Assembly: GCA_023819145.1 (NCBI GenBank)
Contig: JAMWCW010000012.1
Coordinates: 1-39,558 of the forward strand
Source of the DNA: Candidatus Omnitrophota bacterium
GTDB lineage: Bacteria; Omnitrophota; Gorgyraeia; DTHP01
Length of the DNA: 39,558 bases
Direction: 5' to 3'
Shown here: positions 15,048 through 22,037 of the stretch, one piece after another
Numbering within the stretch: the first letter of the stretch is position 1
Layout: every line of letters starts with the position of its first letter
Made by a program: the position numbers and the translations under genes
The notes under the pieces: generated by a model
Seen by the model: only the letters and a program-made list of their open reading frames with translations
Database searches by the model: none
Told to the model about the DNA's origin: nothing

Positions 15048-15620
15048 TTACCTGGATTTCTTTTGCAGAGTATATTCTACATATCCGGAGAGCACTTCCT
15101 GTAGTTTCATTGGTGGTGGAACCACAAAATAGTTATTCATAATTGCGTGGGCTATTTCATGTCCCAAAATACCCACTCTGAGATTATCCAAAGAGATATA
15201 GATGGTATTTGTTTCGTAGATATAAAAAGAGGGGGCTTTAAGATTCATACGGTAAAGTTTATAGAATTCTGAATCCAGTGTTTTGAAATCGCGCAGGATT
15301 CTCAAGCTACCTTTGAAACTATAAAGATGAATATCCAGAATATCAGAAACTTCAAGAAATAATGCATCCAAGGTCTTAGCAAGAATTGCTTCGGGATTAT
15401 TGGAGCCATTCTTTAGGTAATTGGTGCCGATTTGTAGGTGCGGAGAAGAAAAATCTAGCCTTTGCGCTATCTCCAGAGGATTTAATCCGTAGTAATAATA
15501 GATATTAAAGTAATTCCCCTCAATCCTTTTCTCCTCGGCATAAGCAGAAATGTTAAGAAATATAAAAAATAAAATAGAATGAAAAACAACTCTCGTTAGG
15601 TGCCTATCTCTTACAGGCAT
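15048..15620 (-). CDS. exported HExxH metallopeptidase-like protein
   Basis: The 190-residue protein has a signal peptide (about residues 12-29, ending AYAEE). Near the C-terminus GHEIAHAIMNNY (about 152-163) carries the HExxH zinc motif of gluzincin-type metallopeptidases, and a Glu in the helix LQEVLSGYVEY about 20 residues later could be the third ligand. The domain is short for a peptidase, and the gene ends soon after. It could be a minimal enzyme or a chaperone-like relative. No family name was recognised. It is flanked by the HAMP protein gene upstream and yjbQ downstream, same strand. Confidence 0.6.
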   Translation of the reverse strand: MPVRDRHLTRVVFHSILFFIFLNISAYAEEKRIEGNYFNIYYYYGLNPLEIAQRLDFSSPHLQIGTNYLKNGSNNPEAILAKTLDALFLEVSDILDIHLYSFKGSLRILRDFKTLDSEFYKLYRMNLKAPSFYIYETNTIYISLDNLRVGILGHEIAHAIMNNYFVVPPPMKLQEVLSGYVEYTLQKKSR

Positions 15621-15727
15621 AAGTTTGCGGGTTAATTTATATCCCCTATTAGTTTCTCTTATGGGTGTGAATTTGTGTTTTTATTTGTATTTATTCGGAT
15701 CCTTTAATTCGGGATAATTTTAGCGTA

Positions 15728-16309
15728 CTAAACTTTAAAATATTCTAATTTCTCCTTAATTTCCTCAATGGTTTTCTCCATTTCTGCAACTGTCCGAGAA
15801 TCGTGGGAAATAGTTGGTTTTATCGCTTTATCCCAAGATTCTTTGAGTATAGCGTAGCGTTTCTTCAACTCCATAAAATTTTCTCTTAACCTATTAATCA
15901 TCTCATTCATGCTCAAAGCCAAATCCTGCAGTTGGTCATTTTTACGAATCTGAAAGTTGCGACTTAAATCCCCTTTTCCCACAGAACTTAATTCATTCTT
16001 AAAACGATAAAGAGGCCCTGCAATTTTATGGGAGACAAAAAGGGTCAAAATTATCGTAGCAATACCCACGAGTATTGTCGTGACCAAAATCGTCTGAATT
16101 AGAATGGGGAAAAGAAAATCGGCGGTAGTTTTAACAGTTGCCCTTAGATTTTCAAAGGTCACGGTTGTTGACCCCCTGGTAAATACATAAAGTAGTCCCC
16201 CGATAAACAGAGAACCGAGAATAACCAGAATACAAAATTTAATAATAAACCGCAACTGAAACTTCTTCTCAATAAAATAAACCCTTCTCCGAATCATCCT
16301 CTTCTCCAT
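15728..16309 (-). CDS. membrane protein with HAMP domain, no output domain
   Basis: The 193-residue protein has two membrane helices (about 18-45 and 70-95) around a short extracytoplasmic loop. A HAMP linker follows (HKIAGPLYRFKNELSSVGKGDLSRNF, quoted here in part: HKIAGPLYRFKNEL) and then a long coiled coil to the C-terminus. There is no kinase, cyclase or methyl-accepting domain, so the HAMP/coiled coil must act by partner binding. Similar stand-alone HAMP proteins occur near pili and chemosensory genes. The ATG at 16309 lies 9 bp after GGGAGG and is preferred to the ATG at 16318, which touches it. Confidence 0.72.
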   Translation of the reverse strand: MEKRMIRRRVYFIEKKFQLRFIIKFCILVILGSLFIGGLLYVFTRGSTTVTFENLRATVKTTADFLFPILIQTILVTTILVGIATIILTLFVSHKIAGPLYRFKNELSSVGKGDLSRNFQIRKNDQLQDLALSMNEMINRLRENFMELKKRYAILKESWDKAIKPTISHDSRTVAEMEKTIEEIKEKLEYFKV

Positions 16310-16422
16310 AGTAATCATCCTCCCTTCTTAAAAAATAAAATTTAAAATTGCATCTCAAAGAGAAAAATTGCCACTAACTAAATAATCTTAATTACTATAT
16401 TTACATTTTTTTGTTGTCATCT

Positions 16423-16998
16423 TTAATTTTGCATCTTGGATTTTGAACTCTCTTCTATCCCCAGTGCTTTTTTATCTATCTCAATTTTTGCCTTTGTCTT
16501 CAAACTCTCCACCCAACTATTAAATGCCCGCTCCTGATTATTCCTTATAACCTGCCATCTTATCTCTTTATAAACCTCAGAAAGGGGCTTCTCAATCAAA
16601 CCCTTTTCTTTTAACTCCTTATAGTATGCCTCAACCTCTTGTTCACTCACCTGTATACGGGAAGCAAATTCATTGCTCTTCTTATCTAAAACCGCTTTAA
16701 GTAGTGTCTGTTCATAGAAGCGCTCAATGGATTTAAGAAATCCTTTATCCTGATTTAAACCCAGGCGTTCTGCTTCCTGTAGAATCAACTTCCGATTAAC
16801 TAAATTCTCCAAAAAAGTTTCCTTCTGATTCCTTGGTCCTAAAAGTCCTGCCCCTGCCTCCTTAAATTCCTCCTCAAATTCCTTTGCGGTCATCTGAAAA
16901 TTGTTAATTTTTAAAGCAGCTCTTCCCTTACTCTTTTTGGCGCAACCGAGAAACAAAAATACAAAAATAACCATAAATATCACAACATTTTTTCTCAT
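16423..16998 (-). CDS. SurA-N-like periplasmic chaperone lipoprotein
   Basis: The 191-residue protein has a lipoprotein signal (hydrophobic stretch ending FLFLGC, Cys about residue 19). A helical SurA-N/trigger-factor-like segment follows: FEEEFKEAG, then NLVNRKLILQEAERLGLNQDKGF (in part: LVNRKLILQEAERLGL), which is the usual N-terminal half of PpiC/SurA isomerases. The parvulin isomerase domain itself is absent, and the helices resume with VSEQEVEAYYKE. A periplasmic chaperone without prolyl isomerase activity is likely. AGGAGG 5 bp before the ATG lies inside the end of the AbiEii gene; the two genes are 2 bp apart. Confidence 0.75.
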   Translation of the reverse strand: MRKNVVIFMVIFVFLFLGCAKKSKGRAALKINNFQMTAKEFEEEFKEAGAGLLGPRNQKETFLENLVNRKLILQEAERLGLNQDKGFLKSIERFYEQTLLKAVLDKKSNEFASRIQVSEQEVEAYYKELKEKGLIEKPLSEVYKEIRWQVIRNNQERAFNSWVESLKTKAKIEIDKKALGIEESSKSKMQN

Positions 16999-17000
16999 CG

Positions 17001-17642
17001 CTACCTCCTGTTTTCGAAATTATTTTTTGCCAATTTCTTTACTTCCCTCTCAAAAAATTCTTTTACATTTTCCCAATCAACTTTTTTTAGCATTTTGGGC
17101 ATCTCTTCTTCTTCAGCATCCTCAAAATAAACTAAACTTTTTTGGATATGCACCAGGTTGGCAGTCAGAGTTTTGTACTTACGGTTATATAACAAGAGAG
17201 TTTCTTTCAGAGATATCCCTTCTTTACAAATGAAATAAAGGTCAATAAAATCGCGTTTGGTTCCCCGGCAAGCGATAGCCGTTATTTTCATGACTGCCAC
17301 ATCAGAAATATCCGCAACATTTATCATTCCAAATTTTTTAAACGGATAAAACAAAGGATATTTATAGTAAAATATACTGAATTTTACACCCTTAAAATTA
17401 CCTATTATTGTCCTCCAGGAAATTCTCTCGAGATGAAAACCACTTATTTCCTCCACCTCCGGCAAAAGCAGATTTTCATCAAATGCTTCTTGAGTAAAGA
17501 AGTCTAAGTCATAAGAAATACGATGTCCCAATTGCAGTGCCAAGGCAGTTCCTCCTGCCAGATATGCTTTCTGAATAATCTGGTTTTTCCCTAATAAGGC
17601 CAGAATTGCTTTTGTATTCCCCGGAAGGACCTCTGCAAACAT
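17001..17642 (-). CDS. AbiEii/AbiGii-type nucleotidyltransferase toxin
   Basis: AbiEii proteins are nucleotidyltransferase-fold toxins of toxin-antitoxin or abortive-infection systems. The 213-residue protein has the signature AYLAGGTALALQLGHR (about 27-41, GGT at 30-32) followed by SYDLDFF with D45-x-D47, the second motif FSIFYYKYPL, and KITAIACRGTKRDFIDLYF (about 118-136), where the K-x-x-A...R-x-x-x-R-D-F-x-D pattern is characteristic. It overlaps the upstream small gene by 52 bp, a common toxin-antitoxin layout. Confidence 0.8.
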   Translation of the reverse strand: MFAEVLPGNTKAILALLGKNQIIQKAYLAGGTALALQLGHRISYDLDFFTQEAFDENLLLPEVEEISGFHLERISWRTIIGNFKGVKFSIFYYKYPLFYPFKKFGMINVADISDVAVMKITAIACRGTKRDFIDLYFICKEGISLKETLLLYNRKYKTLTANLVHIQKSLVYFEDAEEEEMPKMLKKVDWENVKEFFEREVKKLAKNNFENRR

Positions 17643-17893
17643 TTTATCCTTTCTTTTTCAATTCCCAGAATTAAAGCCCAAAAGTTAGCAGTTTTTGGCG
17701 AGTATCCACGGAATTTGCACAAAGTATTTTTTATCTCGTCTTTCCTAAACTCTTTAAACATCCATCGCACTGCTTCCTCATCTCCATATTCCAGAATTCG
17801 TTTTAAGACATATACACGGTGATTTTTAAAATCTATCTGCTCAAAATCCGTATCCCAGAAATACTTCTTTAAGAATTTAGGTAATTCTCCCAT
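17591..17893 (-). CDS. small partner of AbiEii (DUF6922-like antitoxin)
   Basis: The 100-residue protein reads PKFLKKYFWDTDFEQIDF...RILEYGDEEAVRWMF...FRGYSPKTANFWALILGI. This resembles the short DUF6922-type proteins that precede AbiEii-like toxins, where the FWD-x-D-F and ERILEYGD-x-x-A-V-x-W signatures recur. The antitoxin role is inferred from the overlap and order, not shown. No clear Shine-Dalgarno precedes the ATG. It is divergent from the ExeA-like gene. Confidence 0.65.
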   Translation of the reverse strand: MGELPKFLKKYFWDTDFEQIDFKNHRVYVLKRILEYGDEEAVRWMFKEFRKDEIKNTLCKFRGYSPKTANFWALILGIEKERIKCLQRSFRGIQKQFWPY

Positions 17894-17959
17894 AGTTAAC
17901 TTTTATTCTATCACTTTTATTATGCCTTATCCAGCTAAATCTTGCAATAATATTTCTCT

Positions 17960-17989
17960 TGAATCAAGCACAATCAATATTGTAGAATA
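17960..17989 (+). promoter_or_regulatory. promoter of the secretion/pilus locus
   Basis: TTGAAT (17960-17965) and TAGAAT (17984-17989) are 18 bp apart. Transcription would start near 17996, so an upstream ATG at 17989 falls inside the -10; the next in-frame ATG at 18013 must then be the start. Confidence 0.5.
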
Positions 17990-18012
17990 TGTTTTACAAA
18001 AACTTACAAAAT

Positions 18013-18825
18013 ATGTACGAAGAATTCTTTAAGTGGAAAGAGAATCCTTTTTGCATCACCCCTGACCCAAGTTATCTATTTTTAAGCCGACGCCATACCG
18101 AAGCCTTAAATCACTTGCGCTACGGCATAGAATCGCGCAAAGGTTTCATTCAGATAACCGGGGAAATCGGGACGGGAAAAACCACGCTTTGTCGCGCGCT
18201 CTTAAACAGTCTAAACTCCTCTACCCGAAGCGCACTCATCCTTAATCCCACGCTCTCAGAGAATCAACTTCTGGAAAATATCATAGAAGATTTTGGCATA
18301 CCTCTAACCAAACGCAGCCGTTTAAGTATGCTTAAAGCACTTAATCAATTTCTGCTGGAGGAACTTGCCCGTGGACACAACTGTATCCTAATCATTGACG
18401 AAGCCCAAAACATTAAACCCAGCCAACTGGAGCACTTGAGGCTTCTCTCCAATTTAGAAACCGCTAAAGAAAAACTCTTACAAATTATCCTCGTGGGGCA
18501 ACCGGAGTTAAAAGAAAAACTAAATGTTCCCCAACTGAAACAACTGCGCCAAAGAATAGTTGTTCGTTACCATATCCAGCCCTTAGAACGCGATGAAGTA
18601 CTTTCTTACATAAAACATCGGATGAGGGTAGCAGGCTGTGAGGATTCGGCAAACTTTACTTCTCTTGCTTTAGAAAAAATATACTTTTATAGCCAGGGAG
18701 TCCCGCGCTTAATTAATGCTTTGTGTGAGAAAGCCCTGCTCTGCGCCTATACTTTGGAAACCCACGAGATAACCGAAGAAGTGATTGGCCGAGCAGAACA
18801 AGAATTGGAGGGTATTATCGTATGA
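18013..18825 (+). CDS. ExeA/GspA-like AAA ATPase
   Basis: ExeA/GspA ATPases help insert or assemble the secretin through peptidoglycan, together with GspB. The 270-residue protein starts MYEEFFKWKENPF...TPDPSYLFLS, the family N-terminus. Walker A is GEIGTGKTT (about 50-58), Walker B CILIIDEAQ (about 124-132), sensor-like GQPEL and the late Y-x-Q-G-V-P-R-L-I-N motif. There is no peptidoglycan-binding C-terminal domain. A longer start at 17989 overlaps the predicted -10 and is rejected. The stop overlaps the start of the GspB-like gene (ATGA). Confidence 0.88.
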   Translation: MYEEFFKWKENPFCITPDPSYLFLSRRHTEALNHLRYGIESRKGFIQITGEIGTGKTTLCRALLNSLNSSTRSALILNPTLSENQLLENIIEDFGIPLTKRSRLSMLKALNQFLLEELARGHNCILIIDEAQNIKPSQLEHLRLLSNLETAKEKLLQIILVGQPELKEKLNVPQLKQLRQRIVVRYHIQPLERDEVLSYIKHRMRVAGCEDSANFTSLALEKIYFYSQGVPRLINALCEKALLCAYTLETHEITEEVIGRAEQELEGIIV

Positions 18826-19307
18826 GCATCATCAGCGATGCCTTAATAAAGGCAGAGAAAGAAAAGAAGAAACCGGGTTCGCCTTTGTCTCTTCCCTTAA
18901 AGAACACTCATCACCATAAAACACCAAAGGGAAAGAAAATAAATTTATGGATTTTGCTCCTATTTTTATTGGGAATTGCATTACTCAGCCAGGCAAAATA
19001 CAAAAATATAAAGATAGAAAAATGGGCAAAAAAGATTATGCCTCAAAGTAGAAACCATATTAAAATAGTTTCCAAGGTCCCGCCAACTGAAGTAACGACA
19101 CCTCTTGCTGAAGCCCCCAAACAGGAAGAAAGAATAAGTTTTGTTCTTTCAGGTATTCTCTTTGACAAAAAAGATGCTCTGGCGATCATCAACGGAGAAC
19201 TGGTGAGAGAAGGAGAAAGCGTAGAAGAAGCTACGGTAATGGAAATCGGTCCGAAACAGGTAAAATTACGCTACGGAGAAGAGACGATTACCCTGAAACT
19301 ACCGTAA
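18822..19307 (+). CDS. GspB-like secretion accessory protein
   Basis: The 161-residue protein has a cytosolic basic start (MSIISDALIKAEKEKKK), one membrane helix (about 45-62) and a periplasmic C-terminal domain (about 108-161) with FVLSGILF, AIINGELVREGESV and the closing IGPKQVKLRYG pattern. That is the GspB/PilP-like fold which docks on secretins. Known GspA-GspB pairs promote GspD assembly. The ATGA overlap with the ExeA-like ATPase confirms the pair. Confidence 0.82.
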   Translation: MSIISDALIKAEKEKKKPGSPLSLPLKNTHHHKTPKGKKINLWILLLFLLGIALLSQAKYKNIKIEKWAKKIMPQSRNHIKIVSKVPPTEVTTPLAEAPKQEERISFVLSGILFDKKDALAIINGELVREGESVEEATVMEIGPKQVKLRYGEETITLKLP

Positions 19308-19317
19308 TCAAGAAGTG

Positions 19318-19582
19318 TAAAGTTTAAAGCGCAAAACTAAGATAACGAATATAACGAATTTAACGAAATTAACGAACACAACGAACCAAACAGGGATCCG
19401 TAAACCGTAATCGGTAACCCGTAATAAGAAGCGTAAAGTACAAAGCGCAAAGCGCAAAACGGAAAACGAGCAAAACGAATAGAACGAACTAAACGAAAAT
19501 AACGAATAGAACGAATTCAACGAACATAACGAAATTAACGAAACTAACGAACACAACGAACTAAACGAATATAACAAACATT
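19318..19582 (+). repeat. compound 9-bp/7-bp repeat array
   Basis: The gap opens with AAGCGCAAA-like sequence, then AACGAANNN units in strict 9-bp steps. A block of 7-bp units (CCGTAAA, CCGTAAT, CGGTAAC, CCGTAAT) follows, then a second AAGCGTAAAG block and about a dozen more AACGAANNN units up to the pilin ATG. Bases 19393-19461 match 20192-20260 at all but two of 69 positions. No Shine-Dalgarno is left before the next gene. The unlikely minus-strand reading frame here is a translation of the array (Phe-Val-x)n. Confidence 0.9.
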
Positions 19583-20080
19583 ATGAAAAATAGTGGTTTT
19601 ACGCTCATGGAGATTGTTTTGGTAATTGTTTTAGTGGGTATTTTAGGTATTACTTTTGCGGTGAAATATTCTGGTTTTGAGGAGACAAAACTTTCTTCAG
19701 CAGCAAGTAAACTTGCCGCGGATATTGCTTATGCCCAACAATTGGCAATTACCACCCAACTCTACCACGGAATCTCTTTTGACTCTAACGCTGAAGAATA
19801 TTATCTTTTTCGCATTGAAACAAATAACACTCAAACCACCATAAAAAACCCTTCTACAGGAGAAGATTTTGTGGTAGAATATGATTTTGGAGAATTGCAG
19901 GGGATTAATCTCCAAACAGTAAATATCGGCGGAGGAACAGAAATTATTTTTGACTGGCAAGGAATACCTTATGATAATTCAAAAACCGCTCTTACCAGTG
20001 ATGCTACAATTACTTTAGAATATAGAGGGCGAACAAAAACCTTAACCGTGATTGCGGGAACGGGAAAAGTAAGCTGGTAA
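19583..20080 (+). CDS. GspH/FimT-like minor pseudopilin
   Basis: The 165-residue protein begins with a prepilin signal: a short leader ending in SG, then FTLMEIVLVIVLVGILG with Phe+1 and Glu+5. The C-terminal beta-rich globular domain and the AADIAYAQQLAITTQ helix are typical of GspH/FimT, minor pseudopilins of the initiating tip complex. No Shine-Dalgarno precedes the ATG, which directly follows a repeat array. Order H-I-J-K downstream matches type II secretion operons. Confidence 0.87.
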   Translation: MKNSGFTLMEIVLVIVLVGILGITFAVKYSGFEETKLSSAASKLAADIAYAQQLAITTQLYHGISFDSNAEEYYLFRIETNNTQTTIKNPSTGEDFVVEYDFGELQGINLQTVNIGGGTEIIFDWQGIPYDNSKTALTSDATITLEYRGRTKTLTVIAGTGKVSW

Positions 20081-20092
20081 ATCAGTAATCCG

Positions 20093-20337
20093 TGATAATT
20101 TAGGGATTCGTAATCCGTAAATCGTAATTCGTAATTACAACTAAACGAACTAAACGAATTTAACTAAATTAACGAACAAAACAAACTAAACGGGATCCGT
20201 AAACCGTAATCGGTAATCCGTAATAAGAAGCGTAAAGTACAAAGCGCAAAGCACAAAACGAAAATAACGAACCCAACAAATTTAACGAAATTAACGAACT
20301 AAACGTTTTACCAATTACTGATTTACCGATTACGAAC
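20093..20337 (+). repeat. compound 7-bp/9-bp repeat array
   Basis: It opens with 7-bp units in the GTAATCN sense (ATTCGTAATCCGTAAATCG...), continues with AACGAANNN units, the 69-bp copy at 20192-20260 and more AACGAANNN units. It closes with units in the opposite sense (CCAATTACTGATTTACCGATTACG) that abut the next ATG. The opening and closing 7-bp blocks are mutually complementary and could pair across the gap. Confidence 0.88.
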
Positions 20338-20339
20338 GT

Positions 20340-20735
20340 ATGCAGATGAATCGTGGTGTTACTTTACTGGAATTGGTTGTTTTTATCATCGTCGCCGGAA
20401 TTGCTCTGCCTCCCCTTTTAATGGTCGCTTCCCAAGCGGTGCACAATGCTGTAGTCAATGAAATAATTTTAACCAGCACCGGTTTAGCAGAAGGAAAAAT
20501 GGAAGAAATAAAATTGCTTAATTTTGATAATGTAGGAGATAGCTTGGGAACATTTAGTAGTCCGTTTGGAAATTATAGTTTTTCGGTAAGTGTGGGTTGC
20601 GTTACTAGTTCTAATTATGATAATCCCCAAACCTGCCAACCAACCGATAATTATAAACGTGTGGCAGTAACCGTAAGTAATTCCATTATTCCCCAAATAG
20701 ACTCAACTTTAGTCACCATAATCACCAAAAGATGA
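20340..20735 (+). CDS. GspI/PilV-like minor pseudopilin
   Basis: The 131-residue protein has the prepilin motif NRG then VTLLELVVFIIVAGIAL with Glu+5, and a small C-terminal domain with two Cys (about 82 and 94) that could form a disulfide. The size and the place between H- and J-like genes fit GspI/PilV, which nucleates the pseudopilus tip. No ribosome-binding site is visible. The stop overlaps the next start (ATGA). Confidence 0.83.
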   Translation: MQMNRGVTLLELVVFIIVAGIALPPLLMVASQAVHNAVVNEIILTSTGLAEGKMEEIKLLNFDNVGDSLGTFSSPFGNYSFSVSVGCVTSSNYDNPQTCQPTDNYKRVAVTVSNSIIPQIDSTLVTIITKR

Positions 20736-21181
20736 GGGGTAACTTAAATAAAAAATCGGGCTTTACTCTGCTGGAGTTAGTGATTGTGATTGCCTTGGTG
20801 GGCATACTTGCTCTTTTCTTAGCGGAAGTAATAAGAAGAGGTGTGGAGTCCTGGTATTTCGTGATGGACAAGGAGGAGCTTGCTCTGCAAACTCCTTATG
20901 TTTTAACGCGTCTGGTGCGGGAATTGCGCACTGCCAATACGGTAACTTCTGCTTTGGGAAATACCATTGTTTTTAAAGATTACCAAAATAATACTTTTAA
21001 CTACGCTCTTTTCGGCAATGTTCTTTACCGCAACGGAAGTCCATTATTAGATGGAGTAACAAATTTCTCTTTACAATATTATCCCTCAAGTAGTAATATA
21101 AGAATGGTAACTATAAGTTTACAAAGAAGTAAAGGCGCCTATAGTCTATCCTTGCAGAGCGGAGCGAAACTGAGAAAGTGA
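20732..21181 (+). CDS. GspJ/PilW-like minor pseudopilin
   Basis: The 149-residue protein has the prepilin motif KSG then FTLLELVIVIALVGILA with Glu+5. The body, with SWYFVMDKEELALQTPYVLTRLVRELR after the helix (in part: LQTPYVLTRLVRELR), is GspJ/PilW-like. It is translationally coupled to the GspI-like gene. It is shorter than typical GspJ (about 190-200). Confidence 0.82.
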   Translation: MRGNLNKKSGFTLLELVIVIALVGILALFLAEVIRRGVESWYFVMDKEELALQTPYVLTRLVRELRTANTVTSALGNTIVFKDYQNNTFNYALFGNVLYRNGSPLLDGVTNFSLQYYPSSSNIRMVTISLQRSKGAYSLSLQSGAKLRK

Positions 21182-21182
21182 G

Positions 21183-21240
21183 AAGTTAAACGAATCAAAC
21201 GAACACAACGAACTAAACGAACACAACGAACATAACTGAC
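21183..21240 (+). repeat. 9-bp repeat array
   Basis: Six AACGAANNN units in 9-bp register (variable triplets TCA, CAC, CTA, CAC, CAT) fill the gap between the GspJ-like gene and the MntA-like gene. They read in the direction of both genes. Confidence 0.85.
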
Positions 21241-21247
21241 ATAAAAA

Positions 21248-21550
21248 ATGGTTAAAGCTTCTAAGGATGATATAATTACTTATCTTAAAAAAAATAAGCG
21301 GTTTTTTAAAAAAGAATTTGGGGTGAGGGATATAGGAATTTTTGGAAGTTTAATCACTGACAGCCGGGTTAAAGGAAGCGACATAGATATTATCATTGAA
21401 ATGGAGAAAGATAAGAAAAATATACATAATTTTCTCAACTTTAAAAGATTTTTAGAAAACCAGCTACAAACGGAGATAGATTTGGGTTTGGCAGATGCCT
21501 TGAAGCCGGCAATAAAGGAAGAAATAGAAGACAAGATAATTTATGTCTGA
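21248..21550 (+). CDS. mntA: MntA-like nucleotidyltransferase antitoxin
   Basis: MntA-type antitoxins adenylylate the HepT toxin. The 100-residue protein has the exact minimal-nucleotidyltransferase motif: GS (33-34), ten residues, then D-I-D (45-47), followed by a further acidic residue in the EIDLGL strand (about 76). It overlaps hepT by 8 bp. Both genes sit inside the pseudopilin series, bordered by repeat arrays on each side. Confidence 0.85.
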   Translation: MVKASKDDIITYLKKNKRFFKKEFGVRDIGIFGSLITDSRVKGSDIDIIIEMEKDKKNIHNFLNFKRFLENQLQTEIDLGLADALKPAIKEEIEDKIIYV

Positions 21551-21890
21551 AAAGAGGCGCGAGGAACTCTATTTACAAGATATTCTTGATTCCGGCAATG
21601 CAATTCTTGAGTTTGTTAAAGGTTTATCCCTTGGTAAATTTATCAAAGATAGGAAAACTTACTCTGCGGTAATTAGAGAATTTGAGATTATTGGTGAGGC
21701 AGTGGGGAAAATTTCCCAACCGAGAAAAGCAAAATATCCCCGCGTAGCGTGGCAAGATATAAAAGATTTTCGCAACTTATTGAGTCATGAATATTTTGGC
21801 GTGGATGTGGAAATAGTTTGGAAGATTATAAAAGATGATTTACCTACTCTCTTAGCCACGGCAAAAGAAATGTTGGGAGAATTGAAATAA
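21543..21890 (+). CDS. hepT: HepT-like (DUF86) RNase toxin
   Basis: The 115-residue all-helical protein has the HEPN RNase motif R-x4-H-x-Y: R77-NLLS-H82-E-Y84. The surrounding YPRVAWQDIKDFRNLL segment and the N-terminal FEIIGEAVGKIS helix are typical of DUF86/HepT. Paired with the MntA-like gene it forms a type VII toxin-antitoxin module, cargo unrelated to secretion. Base usage looks like the neighbours. Confidence 0.86.
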   Translation: MSEKRREELYLQDILDSGNAILEFVKGLSLGKFIKDRKTYSAVIREFEIIGEAVGKISQPRKAKYPRVAWQDIKDFRNLLSHEYFGVDVEIVWKIIKDDLPTLLATAKEMLGELK

Positions 21891-21903
21891 TAATAAAGAT
21901 AAA

Positions 21904-22012
21904 TTACGCCAGTAACGAATACAACGAATATAACGAACAAAACGAGATTAACGAATAAAACGAACCTAACGAACAAAACGAAAATAACGAAATTAACAAA
22001 CTAAACGAGAAT
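21904..22012 (+). repeat. 9-bp repeat array
   Basis: About twelve AACGAANNN units in 9-bp steps run from behind hepT to near the Shine-Dalgarno of the next gene, with triplets such as TAC, TAT, CAA and CCT. The orientation matches both flanking genes. Confidence 0.88.
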
Positions 22013-22037
22013 CGGTAACGAAATAAGGAGTGGGCAA

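Noticed and set aside
17989-18012. Earlier ATG for the ExeA-like gene
   Set aside because: It coincides with the predicted -10 of the promoter and adds residues outside the family's usual start (MYEEFF).
19318-22012. CRISPR-like spacing of repeats
   Set aside because: The constant part is only six bases and the variable part three; there are no spacer-sized unique sequences and no cas genes.
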